The position numbers and the translations under genes were made by a program. 64,000 nt of DNA, taken from NCBI RefSeq assembly GCF_933775445.1, contig NC_065876.1:15686001-15750000 (forward strand), given 5' to 3'. Below are positions 38,520-49,283 of this stretch, one piece after another. Origin of the DNA: Argentina anserina. Taxonomy: Eukaryota > Streptophyta > Magnoliopsida > Rosales > Rosaceae. The stretch's first letter is position 1, and every line of letters starts with the position of its first letter. The notes below the pieces were generated by a model, which searched no databases, had not been told where the DNA came from, and saw only the letters and a list, made by a program, of their open reading frames with translations.

Positions 38520-41058
38520 ATGAGCCACCAACCTAGTAGGAGTAGTAGCACTGGTTCTGCATCTGCTGCAAGTATTAATGCCGAACAAGGTGATGTGGAT
38601 GATAAAGCTCCTTTGTGGATTTATGCAAATAAGATTGAAAAGATGCATGGGGGAGGATCTTGGAGGTTACAGTGTAAGTTTTGCGAAAAATCATTTGTTG
38701 GATCTCACAATAGAGTGGCTACACATTTGCTAAAGGATGGTGGAAAAGATATTAAACATTGCTTGAAGGTCACTCCTCAACAACATCCTAATATGAGCAA
38801 GTTACTAAATGATTACAAACAGAGAGTCAAAAATGCAGCCCCTAGACCAGTTCCATTGCCTTCATCATCGAGGAATGCATCAACTTCTTCACTTGATTAT
38901 GATATGAGTTATCATTCTAGTATTCTAACATCAAGTGCAGCGGAGTCAAAGAAGAGGAGGGGAATGGGTACAGCTTTGGAGAAAGCATTTCAAAATAACT
39001 CTAGGGAGCAATGTAATGGTGAAGTAGCAAGAATGTTTTACATAGGTGGTTTGTCTTTCAACCTTGCAAGAAATCCTCATTATCGCTTGTCGTATGTGCG
39101 TGCTTCTAGCCTTCCAGGATATGTTCCACCTGGTTACAATGCATTGAGGACTACACTTCTTCAAAAGGAAAGGAAGAACCTTGAGCTTCATTTACAACCG
39201 ATCAAAGACTCATGGAATGTTAAAGGGGTGAGTATATGTAGTGATGGTTGGTCTGATCCGCAAAGAAGACCCATCATTAACTTGATTGCTGCAAATGCAA
39301 ATGGTCCGATGATGTTGAGGGCAGTAAATACTCAAGGTGAAATAAAAACTGGGGATATGATTGCTGATTTGATTATAGAATGCATAAAGGAGGTTGGTCA
39401 TGAAAATATTGTTCAAATAGTCACCGATAATGCTGCGAATTGTGTGAAAGCCGGTGCAATTATTTCATCCAAGTATCCTTCTATCTTCTGGACACCATGT
39501 GTAGTGCGTACCTTGAACCTTGCTGTGAATAATATATGTGCACCTTCGCTGCAAACAAGAAACAATGACGATGTGTATGATGCTTGTAAATGGATATGGC
39601 CTCTTGCAGATGATGTTTCTTTCATCAAAAACTTCATAATGAACCATGGGATGAGGTTGGTGATGTTTACTGAGCATAGTGATCTTAAGCTCCTTACAAT
39701 TGCTTCAACCAGGTTTGCCTCCACACTTGTGATGTTTAAGAGATTTAAGAAAATAAAGGCTGGTTTGCAACATATGGTAATCAGTAATAAATGGGATGAT
39801 TACAAGGAAGATGATGTGAGGAAGGCTGCTGCAGTAAAATAGAAGATTCTAGATGAGATTTTTGGGATGAGCTTGATTATGTTATATCTTTTACTGAGCC
39901 CATATAGAGTATGATTAGACGTTCAGACACCGATAAGCCGTCTCTTCATTTAGTGTATGAATGGTGGGAAGATATGATTCAGAATGTGAAGAAAGCCATA
40001 TATAGGAAAGAAAGGAAGCAACTATATGAGGATTCAAGCTTTTGGAATGCTGTGCATAAGGTGTTGATGTCTCATTGGAGCAAGAGTAGCACACCTCTTC
40101 ATTGTATGGCGTATTCATTAAATCCCAAGTAAGTTTTCCCATATGATTTGATTAGAGTTTTCTCATATAAATGTTATAATCTTTCGTAAGTCTTAATTGC
40201 TCATGCAAATGTGTTGATATGTGAATGTGAATGGAGTTGTTGGACATGTGATAACTAGTTACTGCATTATGGAATGTCTCTTGATATGTGAATGTCTATA
40301 AATTCCAAATTACACTTTTAGTTGCTAGATATGTGAATTCATTACATATATGGTGTTGATAACTTGATATTTGAATTTACTATATTTTTGTTACTTTTCA
40401 ATATGATATGGATTATGATTGACTTTGTCATGGTAATTAATTAGGTATTATAGTCCGGAATGGCTATTAGAAGATAGCACCCGAAAAGACTCCTCATCAA
40501 GATATTGATATTACTAGAGAAAGAAAAAACTGCATCTTGAAGTATTTTGATGATGCAGATCATCAGAGAGAAGTTAATGTGGAGTATTCCAATTTTTCCT
40601 TGTGTATGGATGATTTTTGTAATGTTGATGCAATGCATGATAGGTCCATCTTACACCCTTTGAAATGGTGGGCTGTTCATGGAGCTTCTTCACCAAGGCT
40701 TCAAGCCTTAGCATTCAAGTTGCTTGGACAACCATCTTCATCCTCTTATTGCGAAAGGAACTGGAGTACTTACAAGTTCATACATTCGGCAACAAGAAAC
40801 AAGATTACTCCACAAAGAGCAGAAGATTTGGTGTATGTACATACCAATCTTCGCTTTGTATCTAGATGTAGTGACTATTACAAGGAAGGTCCGTTTCACA
40901 TATGGGATGTTGGAGGTGATCAATTTGATTCATTGGATGAAACTAATCTTGGAAGGCTTGAGTTTGAGGATCTTTCTCTTGATGAACCGACTTTGGAGGG
41001 TGTTTTGTTTGATAATGTTCAGGAGAATGTTCATGAGGATGACGTCGTTGATGTATAA
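38520..41058 (+). pseudogene. hAT transposase (BED zinc finger, RNase-H fold, hATC)
   Basis: The start is taken at ATG 38520, which follows a likely 5'-UTR intron acceptor (TTTTCTATAG). An N-terminal BED-type finger region (CKFCEKSF ... HLLKDGG) covers about 38600-38770. The catalytic core has CSDGWSDPQRRP (about 39238) and VTDNAANC (about 39421). The hATC dimerisation region (PLKWWAVHG, SYCERNWSTYKFIHS) lies at 40660-40810 and the acidic C-terminus at 41058. An intron runs from about 40131 (GTAAGT) to 40443. Lesions are a TAG at 39841, a frameshift near 39860, a TAG near 39905 and a frameshift near 40480. The usual CxVHCLNL motif reads CVVRTLNL, a further sign of decay. Confidence 0.9.
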
Positions 41059-41207
41059 GTAGTATTGTCTTTATTTTTATTGAGTTTATTTGGTTGTGTA
41101 ACAATAACATTGAATTTGCTATGAATCGGATAATGACTTTGAATTTGCTTTTTTTTTTTGTAATATTATATATACAAGTTAATATCTTTAATTATATATT
41201 ATTTTAT

Positions 41208-41299
41208 TCCACGCTTCCGAAACGTCCCCGTTTCCAAGAAATTTTGAAAAAAAACGCTTCCGCGCTTCCACGTCCCCGCTTCCGATACCATGCAGCCTA
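41208..41299. repeat. 3' subterminal CGCTTCC repeat cluster
   Basis: CACGCTTCCG, ACGCTTCCGCGCTTCCACG and CCGCTTCCG lie within 90 bp of the 3' end, inverse to the 5' cluster. Confidence 0.75.
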
Positions 41300-41447
41300 G
41301 GTAATAGAATTAGATTAGTTCGTTAATTTCTCCATTAGGGCCATTATTGCTGAAATTTAAAGAAGTATTTTGGGGTTAATAAATTAAAATTAATGAGTGC
41401 TAGCTGGAGAAGTAAAGAGCGACGACGAGGAAGATCATATCTGTGTG

Positions 41448-41632
41448 CAGTTTCATTCACACGATCAATAGTTGACCATGAAATTTATGCTCAACCACCA
41501 TTGGATGTAAATCCAAGGGTTGAAAACAAAATAACTTAATTTTAAAAAGATTCTCCTTACTTTTGGATTTATATCCGATGGTAGTTGAGCATGAATTTCA
41601 TTTGTCAACTACTGACTGTGTGAACGAGACTG
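41448..41632. mobile_element. Mutator-type MITE, 185 bp
   Basis: Imperfect TIRs of about 70 bp (left begins CAGTTTCATTCACACGATCA; right, reversed, begins CAGTCTCGTTCACACAGTCA) with a short AT-rich centre. The 10-bp duplication TATCTGTGTG is perfect on both sides (41438-41447, 41633-41642). Long TIRs with a 9-11-bp TSD fit Mutator-like elements. No ORF. Confidence 0.85.
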
Positions 41633-41642
41633 TATCTGTGTG

Positions 41643-43334
41643 ACTGTATGACTGTGTCCAATGTGTACGTACGTGAATGTATTAGATGAGCGTTTTACAA
41701 TGGTCTTATATATATATATATGTATGATTTTTCTCAGCTAAGGAGGTCCGCACCAATGGTTTTGGTACAGATTTCCATTTTTTCACTACTTTTCCATCGA
41801 ATCTCTTCAACTCCCATGTCTAGTATTTAGATAATATTGTGTAAATCATCTATGCAAATTTTCAGCCAATTTGGTGATCGTTAAGACTCTCAAAGTAAAT
41901 CACCTTAATTTCAAAGTGAACATTTACTCTGTAATTATTATGGTTTGTTTTTCTTTGATCTGCTTGATAGATATTAATTTTCCAATTGTATGAGTTGTTC
42001 ATGTTTGTGGTGTTTGTTGCTATGGGATTCTTGTGATATAGGGTATGACTCAAATTTGAAATTTGTTAAATAGGCATATGTGATTTGTTGTTGAGTTGAA
42101 CATGGAAGGCAACAATGTGGTTAGGCAACAATGTGTGAGGGTTGAACACGTAAAGCATGTGGTTTTTTACGTAACTTCTATTCAGTATGTTAATTTTATG
42201 GAATGTGTAGATTTATCCTTGTATGTAGATTAATTATTCTTTCCACGGAGGTAAATCTTCTGTTGTATAGGACCCTACCTCTAAGGAAGGAAGTGTGGGT
42301 TCTATAGGTAGAGGGTGTATGTAGCATATGTACGTAACTTCTATTCAATAAGTTAATTTTGTAGGATGTGTAAATTTGTCCTTGCATATAAGTTAATTAT
42401 CCTTTCGACTTAGGTAAATCTTTTGTTGTATAGGATCTACCTCTAAGGTATGAAGTGAGGATTGGAAAAAGGAAAATTAGACAACTATAAGAAAGAAAAT
42501 TGTGTTTTTGAATAAGAAATAACATATATGTTGAAAAATATAATCAGATAGTCTTGCAATAAAAGACAACTTGTAGTTTTTACGGCATTCATGACTTTGA
42601 TATATTAAGACAGTAGTAGAAATAACATAAAAAATTATTTCGTTTGACTATTCCTTAAGAAAAGGCTGATTTACTAAATTAAATATTTAATTTATGTTTA
42701 TAATTGTTGCATGTTTATAGCATTTGAAAAATTTTAAGAACTATAGTTATAGAGATATTTTTCATTCATAACTAGAAGGGCCAAAAAGTGAACTCGATTA
42801 AATAATTTAAATAAATTAATTATAAAACAAAACATATAAAGAATGTTAATATATGTTTTGGGTGTAAATTTAAAAAAAAAAGGTGTAGGTTTATCCGAAA
42901 AATGAACTTGAAGAATGAGTTTAGCACTAATTATCTCGGCCTTTTAATTGATGTAATTAAGTGAATAAACACATTCTCAGTACAAGACCGTGACCTTGTT
43001 GTTTGGCTTAATTATCTGATTAATTGTGTTTGCTAATCGATCGACTTTTCTATATACATGTTATGCAGGTGTACATAACTACATATATCTTCTTCTGTTT
43101 TTTTATACTAAACGTTTAAATTACAAGAAAAGACATCAAGGGCACCATGCCCTAAAGAGGTCAAAATTAACAATTTTAGCTACACTACGAGATAAATCAA
43201 CATCTCATTCCGCGTCAATATCATGACACTGACCAATAGTTGCTGCAACATTAACAACAAAATTAGTTTCTCAAAAGCTATAAGTGAAAGAGATACGATC
43301 AAATTCTGATACAAGCACCTGAGCATCTCTGATA
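41643..43334. other. AT-rich intergenic
   Basis: Apart from the direct repeat at 42169-42457 no gene is seen. The segment 41700-41940 weakly resembles one arm of the 14461-14884 MITE family (TTTCAAAGTGAACATTTACTCTG) but lacks a partner arm. Confidence 0.45.
42169..42457. repeat. Near-tandem direct repeat, about 127 bp × 2
   Basis: 42169-42295 and 42332-42457 both start ACGTAACTTCTATTCA and end AAGTG, sharing most bases including GTAAATCTT and TTGTTGTATAGGA. Spacing is 36 bp. No coding potential. Confidence 0.75.
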
Positions 43335-43342
43335 ATAACACT

Positions 43343-43990
43343 TAGTGGCGGAACGCCTTTAGGGTCGGCAGGGGCCACAGCCCCCTCCCCAAATTCCAAT
43401 TTCTTCACCTAAACACATATAATTACTCTATAATTATTATAAAATCCACAAATCCTATTCTTTGGCCCCCGGAAAATTTAAATACACATTTAGTCTTAAT
43501 ATATGTTACTCTTTCAATTAATTCAATTCCTATCTAGCAATCTAGGATTTAGACAGAGGCATGACAATCTCTTCATCTTCTCAATTCTCACTCTTTCTGA
43601 GAAGACTTCCTCGTCTTCTCCAACCTTAATGGCTCCAAATAGCAAGTGAGCAGCATAAGTAATCCATCATCTAATTTTAATATAAGATGAATTGGTTTAT
43701 GTTGCTCACTTGCTCTGCGCTTATATGGTTCTTCATCCGCTCAATTGATAAAATTGTGTTTTGTAATTCTGGGTTTTATAGAGAGCTTTAATACCAAATT
43801 AATCAAGGTCTTCGCTTCTTGGGTCAACGGAAATTTGCGGGTTTGCTTTTCCTTTATTGGTTCATCTTATCATCTATTGTTCAATTTTTTTATATGTTCA
43901 AAATTTGTGATTAATTCATTCTTTTTAGCCCAAAAAAATTGTGTTGTTCTTTTTGGCCCCTCCATTATTCATGGTCTAGTTCCGCCACTG
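43343..43990. mobile_element. hAT-type MITE, 648 bp
   Basis: TIRs TAGTGGCGGAAC and CAGTGGCGGAAC (reversed), with the 8-bp duplication ATAACACT on both sides (43335-43342, 43991-43998). Subterminal GGGGCCACAGCCCCC (left) and TTGGCCCCTCC (right) add to the symmetry. No transposase. The short ORF at 43745 is not regarded as a gene. Confidence 0.85.
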
Positions 43991-43998
43991 ATAACACT

Positions 43999-44774
43999 TA
44001 AGGATCTTCAAGTTCCTAGTGCAGTTGTATATCGGATTTGATGGGATTGAAATGATTTTGAGAGTTTGAGCGTCTCAAATTCTCCCATCACTACCTAATC
44101 TCATGCATGGGCAAGTATCTTTTGTTGTTTCTGAATTCAATTGCCATAGGCACATAGATGTAGAATTAATATCTACATAATATTTACTTTTCTTGTATGT
44201 ATAGGTTTACCATATATAAAATACTTGTATCTCTATATACATCTAATACATTAGAGAAGAATACATTAAAGCATTGAACTCTTATTGACTCCTTATTTAG
44301 TATTCTACTAAGTTCAATCCTATGAATTTATAATCCGAATCACACTACAAACTGTTGCGTACCCAAAATCCATTCCCGAATTCACAAAATTCAAAACCTC
44401 AATCGCAAATCACACACCATTATCAAAAGCATAATGTACCTAAATCCCTGAATCTCAAAATCTACAAAAATTCAAAAACATACATTCGTACCAGAAAGCA
44501 GAAAGTAGAAAACAAAAACAAAATCACAAAAAACAATCAATCCCCTCACATGACTTGCCTTTCAAACCATTAAGAGCCAAGGTGTCACATTAGAAAGAAG
44601 AGTACATGCAGTATTCTCCATTGAGAATTAAGGTTACTCAATTTTCAAAACCATCACAATGGTACATGAGGTTGAAATCTAGAGCCAATATAACTACATA
44701 AGTACATCCTTTTTCTTTTCCGTTAGTTACTATGTTGTTAGACATAATTCTGGGGGCAAAAAAGTAAAACAAAG
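43999..44774. other. Intergenic, nothing recognised
   Basis: Contains a low-complexity Lys/Asn/Gln-rich open frame (44355-44573) that reflects A-rich sequence and is not judged a gene. Confidence 0.45.
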
Positions 44775-45242
44775 TACAGTAAAACCTCATTAAACTAATA
44801 CCTGATTAATTAATAACATCACTAAAATAATACTTTTTACTGGTCGTGACTTAGGGCTAACATGCTAAATTAATAATTCACTAAATTTATAAGATAATAG
44901 AAATTCGAGAAGCCATATGGACCCCATCAAATATATAAATTACATGTATGAGAATTTCACTAAAAAAAGTTATAATTCAATTATCATCAAATAAAATAAT
45001 ATAATACATCGAACAACATAATACTTTTGGATAATATTTTCCTTGATAAACTAATGTGGTGCATGAACAAAGTAAAACTTTTTTCTTTTTCGAAAAAGTA
45101 AAAAAAATATTTATTATATCTTGATAAATTGATATGTTAAATCGATAAATTAATAGATTATTAATTTATCGATATATATATCTCATTAAAATAATAAATT
45201 TTGTTAGTCCTGAACTAATTAATTTTTAGAAGTTTTACTGTA
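44775..45242. mobile_element. MITE with TACAGTAAAAC termini
   Basis: Perfect 11-bp TIR TACAGTAAAAC/GTTTTACTGTA, extending imperfectly (CCTCATTAAACTAATA against TTAGTTCAGGACT inner pairing). The outer TA may be the target duplication. About 60-80% A+T, non-coding. The superfamily is not certain. Confidence 0.65.
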
Positions 45243-45275
45243 TGAGATCGTCTCTTCAATGAAGAAGATCACTGT

Positions 45276-45677
45276 TAGGCCCCGTTTGGTTAACAGAAAA
45301 TTATGCTATGGAAAACAAATCCATTTCAATTTTCATCTTTAGGTGTTGTTTGATTGTCATTTGATATTGGAATGGAAATAAAAAAAATGATTTGACTATA
45401 AATTAACTCTCTCTTAATTCTTAAAGCCTCAAATGAATTCCCTACATAGGGGTGGTATTATTTTAAATTGTAGTTTTTTTCTTTATAAATGAGTTTTATT
45501 GAAAATTTTGATCAAATATTCCATTCTAATGACTTACCAAAATAATTCTAAATTTTAGATTTCATATCTAACCAGTACTCATATGGAATTAATAAAACCT
45601 TTTCCATTTCCATATAAGCTTGGAAATGAAATCAAATCATTTTCCTTTTCTCATATTTCATTTAAACAAATGGGGTC
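45276..45677. mobile_element. Possible MITE with GGCCCCGTTTGGTT end
   Basis: Left end GGCCCCGTTTGGTTAA and right end, reversed, GACCCCATTTGTTTAA, about 400 bp apart. Such ends are common in plant MITEs. No convincing target duplication was found, so the borders are approximate. Confidence 0.4.
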
Positions 45678-46329
45678 TTCGGTGTCTGAGGATATGATTG
45701 GGGCCTCAGGGCTTGACCTCCGCACGTGAGGCTTGGTTGGTCGGCGCAACAACACTAATGGTGAAGGATGGAGGAGAATAACAAAAAATGCATTTTTACC
45801 CTTTACTTATTTGATAAGGGATAATGACATATTCCGTAACTAAGGAGTTAACGAGATGTATATCTAAATTAAGTCGAAATCGTTAATTCATGTACAATTA
45901 TGATAGTTTTAAAAATTAAATAATTTTAATTCTCAGTGGGCAATACTAAATGAAGTACTTCTTAAAATTAACACGTCACATTATCATAACAAACAAGTAT
46001 TATCATCATCACATTATCAACATCACCCATGCCACAACGCACCATATCAGATTACAAACACCATCATCAAATTCTTCAAGGCACATCACGTGCAAATTAG
46101 CGAGCCTCACATACTTTGAAGAAATAAAAATTCTTTATTTTTTCTGTTTTGTTCCTTGTGTCAATGGAGATCAAACGAAACCATTACCACACCACACCGC
46201 AATGTCATATTTCAAACTCACCAAATTCATATGTAAACACAAAGTGTCCGCTATGCGGATATTTAGATTACACTACATAACGATGATTTGAAGTAATCAG
46301 ATACCCTAATCGGTGGAATTTCAGTAAAA
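45678..46329. other. Intergenic, nothing recognised
   Basis: A 113-codon open frame at 45950-46291 shows no family features (His/Thr-rich, AT-driven) and is not called as a gene. Confidence 0.4.
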
Positions 46330-47697
46330 AGCCATATAAAATTTGGAACAAGCTGTCATGACTATTATAGAGTAAGAGCATCTAATGCCTCTGCTGATGT
46401 GGCACAGTCAAGTAAATGTACTTTGAATGATACTTGCATAATTGACATATGTGCATCTAATCACATGACAAATGACCCTAGCCTCTTGACAACAGTTAAA
46501 TCTTCCTAAAAATTTTGTGTGTCTACTGTTGATGGTACCCTCACTTCATCATTAGCCTATAATCGCTTGTCTGTTGTTCAGATTATTCAATCCCTTACAT
46601 ATATTGTCACCTTCTATATGTCTTTCTGTGTGTTTTAAGACATTCTAACTCGGTGAATTCTTGGTTATGGTGTAACTATAGAAGCTTCTGTTGTCTTATC
46701 TAATACCTTAGCCCTTGAATCTATTTTAGTTGTTCCATTATTAGCCTATAATTTCTTGTCTGTTGGTCAGATTATTCAAGCCCTTGCATATATTGTCACC
46801 TTCTATATGTCTTTATGTATGTTTCAAGACATTCTACCTCGGTGAATTCTTGGTTATGGTGTAAAGAAGGGAAATTTGTACTACCTAAATTTGATAGAGA
46901 CTGGAGAAAAACATAAACCTTTTGAAGCATGCTAACCAAGTTCATGGCGTCAAGAGTGCTAAATAAGAAACTATATGGCTATGGCATCATTGTCTTGGAC
47001 ATCTAAATATTCACTATCTCAAGAAGCTGCAACCTTAGTTGTTTTGGGTGTTGATGCTTCAGATTTCCATTACGACATATGTGAATTAACAAAGCGCCAC
47101 CATATATCATATTCACTAGGCTTACACAAAAGTCTTATTCATTTTATGAAAGTTCACTCTAATGTTTGGGGTCATGCGAAAATTCCTTTATTTTGTGGTG
47201 CTCGGTACTTTGTCACTTTCATTGATGATTATACTCGCATGACTTGGGTGTCTCTTTTGAAGAACACAAAGTGATGTATGTTCCAAATTTAAAGAATTTC
47301 ACGAGATTTTGTCCACACAATATCAACAAACTATTCGTATTTTCCAATTTGATAATGGTGGAGCATATGTTTATGGTCCTATGCAAGAATTTACTCAATC
47401 TCATGGAATCCGAAAATCAGACTTTAAATTCTTATACTCCTCAACAAAATGAAGTGGTTGAACAAAAGAATCAACAGTTGCTTGTAGTAGTTCGTTCATC
47501 ATTATTTGGCACTAATATTCCTCGTGAATATTGGTGAGAAGCTATGAAGTATGTTGCTTTCTTATTAACCATACTCCTTCTCGGGTGATTGAGTTTCATG
47601 TTCCTCAGCAACAAATTTACAAACTTCTTTCAGTTCCCTTGATGCCTAATTTAATGCATAATATATGTTCATAATCCTAAGAAACAACGTACCATGC
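46330..47697 (+). pseudogene. Copia pol relic, left part (split by the gypsy insertion)
   Basis: Protease-like IIDICASNHMTND near 46440 (family DSGAxxHM), then LESILVVP and LAYNFLSVGQI (pre-protease/integrase linker), the pre-integrase piece GNLYYLNL near 46870, and integrase fragments ARYFVTFIDDYTRMTW (47200-47250), QFDNGGAYV (about 47345) and NEVVEQKNQQLL (about 47445). Many stops and frameshifts. The coding sense breaks off at 47697 (HNPKKQRTM) and resumes at 53835 (KPHARKC), the two parts fitting together as one copia integrase region, which shows that 47698-53829 was inserted into this relic. Confidence 0.82.
46551..46864 (+). repeat. Internal tandem duplication, 125 bp matched at 189-bp spacing
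   Basis: 46551-46675 and 46740-46864 share ATTAGCCTATAAT at the start and GGTTATGGTGTAA at the end with few substitutions. It duplicates the NLLSVSQI-type segment of the copia pol relic; only one copy is normal. Confidence 0.85.
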
Positions 47698-49260
47698 TGA
47701 TAGGAGCACAAAGTGTGACGTTCTTAATGTTTATATGCCCTATTCTTATGCTTTGTTACTTCTTATTTAGTTGTTTTAGGTTCATATTTGTCATATGTAT
47801 GTTTTGAGTAGAGCTATTTCGAATTTAGATGATTTGATGATGAAATTGTGCTAAGTGTTCGAACTCCTTATTGAGCTAGGATTCCTTACTCGACTAGGAC
47901 TCTACTTTCCTATTTTCATTCTTTCCTATTCCTTAATCGACGATTGCTTTTCAGGAAAGACAAATCATATTTGGAAAGGAAGAAGAGTTGCCGAGTTGCA
48001 TTCCTAGTTGAACAAGGAAATCATATCCGAGTTGAAGAAGGAGAAGAGGAGGCCGGCCTAGCTACTCCTAGTTGGACCAAGATTGTTGCCGTGCAGCCCT
48101 TAAGTGATCTCCCTATTGGACTTGGTTTCCTACATCAAGTTGGATATGGAGTGCATAAATCAAATCCATAACAAAGAGGATTTCAGTTTCCCAATTGGAT
48201 TCTATTTCCTTATGGCACGGCAAGAGGCTTCCTAGACTCCTATATATAGAGGCTCGGCCTCTCCATTCAGAACATCATCAGCCCTATACACAAACACAAG
48301 CCATAGCTCTGCCGAATTCATCCTTCACCATTCCAAGAAATCCTAAAACCGATTCCATCATTCTTCACCTATCAATAGCCTTCAAGCACGCTTGTGAGGA
48401 AGGTTTCATCCATAGAAGTCTCGGCTACACTTGTGGATTGCTTGATTTATAAAGTGTAACCATGATTCTCTCTTTGTCTATTTCGGTTTTGGTTTTGTTC
48501 TTGTTCTTGGATGGAGCATGCGATTTGTGTAGAGTAAACTTGTTTCAATTTTGTCTATGAGATAGTTACTTGTTTCAATTTATATATTGATACGATTTTA
48601 GGTTTTTAGTTCTATGATTTTGGTTTCTGCCGTGATCTATTCTAGAATGATTTCGATATCTTTATGTTATGTATACGCTTGTAGCATGATATTTAGGTTG
48701 TTGGATTTATGACTTATGCTATGAACATGTTTATCTTTTCTATGTGATTTTCGAAATTGCATGATTGGGGGTTAAGTAGGTGACATGCTTAATGAATTCA
48801 ATATGCGTGGCTTTGAAGTTGCATGGTAGGATAAGTATGTTAGATTTCGATTAAGACCGCTTGGAATGAATCGAATGTGTTAAGTGTCTATGTGTTTAGG
48901 TTACTGCTTAGGACCCTAATTGCATGATCCAACCTTAGTTATTAATGATAGTGTCTCGGCATGACTCCTAAAGGAGAGCTAGAATCTGATTTTCGTTAGC
49001 TTTGTATGATTTGTTTTGGTGATTGTTTATGTGTTGGTTGGTTGATCACATGTATATATTAGCTTAGGTTTTATTTTCTGTTTTTATCTTTGATACCGAT
49101 CATATAAATCAAATCTTTTATATCTTTATGAATTCGTGTTAATTGATGTGATCCTAAGCCCTGGATGGATCCCCGGTTTGTGAACGATACCCTCTTTCTT
49201 TATACTACTAACGATGCTTACAGGGTTAAATATTGATGTCGAGTAATCGAGCATTCATCA
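47698..49260 (+). repeat. 5' LTR of the gag-only gypsy element (1563 bp)
   Basis: The right border is fixed by the primer site two bases downstream. The left border comes from TGAT/ATCA terminal symmetry, the near-matching TSD and copia frame continuity. It contains a TATA box at 48241. Confidence 0.8.
48241..48249 (+). promoter_or_regulatory. LTR TATA box
   Basis: TATATATAG within CTCCTATATATAGAGGC, about one third into the LTR and followed by CA-rich sequence suitable for initiation (ATCATCAGCCC). Confidence 0.6.
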
Positions 49261-49262
49261 AA

Positions 49263-49283
49263 TGGCGCCGTTGCCGGGGATCC
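49263..49283 (+). other. Primer-binding site for tRNA-Asp
   Basis: TGGCGCCGTTGCCGGGGA, two bases after the LTR, complementary to the 3' end of plant tRNA-Asp(GUC) including CCA. This primer is used by Athila-type gypsy elements. Confidence 0.88.

Larger units (their letters stand above)
37471..41299 (+). mobile_element. hAT DNA transposon with decayed transposase
   Basis: 3.8-kb element flanked by the perfect 8-bp target duplication GGTAATAG (37463-37470 and 41300-41307), the hallmark size for hAT. The ends, GCTAAGAAGCACGGAAGC and, reversed, TAGGCTGCATGGTATCGGAAGC, form a poor TIR. Both subterminal regions carry many GGAAGCG/CGCTTCC motifs. Inside is a BED-finger hAT transposase gene. It was an autonomous element once; stops and frameshifts in the transposase make it inactive now. 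Confidence 0.9.

Noticed and set aside
41700..41940. Possible second copy of the 14461-14884 MITE family
   Set aside because: Only short strings match and no opposite arm or target duplication is present.
44355..44573. 72-codon ORF rich in Lys, Asn and Gln
   Set aside because: Caused by A-rich sequence; no conserved features.
48195..48452. ORF in the gypsy 5' LTR following the TATA box
   Set aside because: Lies where the LTR R/U5 region is expected; no domain and no counterpart in the truncated 3' LTR.
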